The translations under genes and the position numbers were made by a program. The notes below the pieces were generated by a model. That model was not told where the DNA came from. It saw nothing but the letters and a program-made list of their open reading frames with translations, and ran no database searches. This document shows positions 13,704 to 13,946 of a stretch of DNA of 13,946 nt, in pieces (within the stretch, counting starts at the first letter, position 1; every line of letters starts with the position of its first letter). Location of the stretch: assembly GCA_021413665.1 (NCBI GenBank), contig JAIOPW010000034.1:1-13946 (forward strand), written 5' to 3'. This stretch comes from Rhodocyclales bacterium. Its GTDB lineage: Bacteria > Pseudomonadota > Gammaproteobacteria > Burkholderiales > Rhodocyclaceae.

Positions 13704-13946
13704 TTACCGGGGCAGCGTGGTGGAGCCCATCAAGTACTGATCGACGGTGCGTGCGCACTGGCGCCCTTCGCGAATCGCCCAGACCACCAGCGACTGCCCG
13801 CGCCGCATGTCGCCGGCGGCAAACACGCCGGGCACACTGGTGCCGTAGGCCTGCTTGCCTTCGGTGTCGGCCCTGGCATTGCCGCGCGCATCCTTCTGCA
13901 CGCCGAACGCATCGAGCACGCCGCCCACCGGATTGACGAAACCCAT
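13704..13946 (-). CDS. gltD: Glutamate synthase small subunit, C-terminal fragment
   Basis: The last 80 residues of the FAD/NAD(P)-dependent glutamate synthase beta subunit, cut by the right edge of the window. The subunit takes electrons from NADPH and passes them to the large subunit (GltB), which converts glutamine and 2-oxoglutarate to two glutamates. The visible part contains the family's C-terminal signature TSVPGVFAAGDMRRGQSLVV followed by WAIREGRQCA, which lines the flavin site, and ends VDQYLMGSTTLPR. The Met at the window edge (MGFVNP) is an internal residue, since full GltD is about 470-490 residues. The gene runs into glmU with a 7-nt gap. A related pyridine nucleotide-disulphide oxidoreductase is possible but less likely. 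Confidence 0.92.
   Translation of the reverse strand: MGFVNPVGGVLDAFGVQKDARGNARADTEGKQAYGTSVPGVFAAGDMRRGQSLVVWAIREGRQCARTVDQYLMGSTTLPR

Overview
The window is a GC-rich stretch of bacterial chromosome in which every gene I can support lies on the minus strand, so transcription runs from position 13946 towards 1. The gltD-glmU-glmS order, the CusFCBA-type efflux operon and the protein sequences together suggest a betaproteobacterium, possibly from the Rhodocyclales / Sterolibacteriaceae area. That placement is inference from protein style, not from a marker gene. I see no rRNA, tRNA, CRISPR array, insertion sequence or phage gene.

Right end (10469-13946), housekeeping: the 3' end of gltD (glutamate synthase small subunit), then glmU and glmS with gaps of 7 and 3 nt. 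The block links nitrogen assimilation to amino-sugar synthesis: GlmS makes glucosamine-6-phosphate from fructose-6-phosphate and glutamine, and GlmU makes UDP-GlcNAc for peptidoglycan and LPS. glmU starts with TTG and has no visible Shine-Dalgarno.

Middle (about 8187-10468), loosely packed: about 480 nt with no recognisable gene, a tiny Asp-rich calcium-loop lipoprotein with a hairpin terminator, an outer-membrane protein built of two tandem copies of one ~141-residue beta-rich unit, and a decayed C-terminal fragment of a class I fructose-1,6-bisphosphatase followed by a 13-bp hairpin. This is the most accessory-looking and most recently rearranged part.

Middle-left (3752-8186): a compact gene set, a B12-binding-type radical SAM protein with an unusual C-x4-C-x2-C cluster motif, a DUF454/YbaN membrane protein (4-nt overlap), and an EF-G-like translational GTPase (17 nt further on) with Tyr in place of the catalytic His of the DTPGH motif.

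Left end (1-3693): a copper/silver efflux operon in the order small Cys/Met/His-rich exported protein, cusF, cusC, cusB, cusA (cut by the window edge). CusB carries a second CusF-like domain at its C-terminus, so the system has two CusF modules, one with the Trp-capped copper site and one with Met at the Trp position. The proteins should form a periplasm-spanning RND pump fed by periplasmic metallochaperones. No regulator (CusRS, CueR) is in the window.
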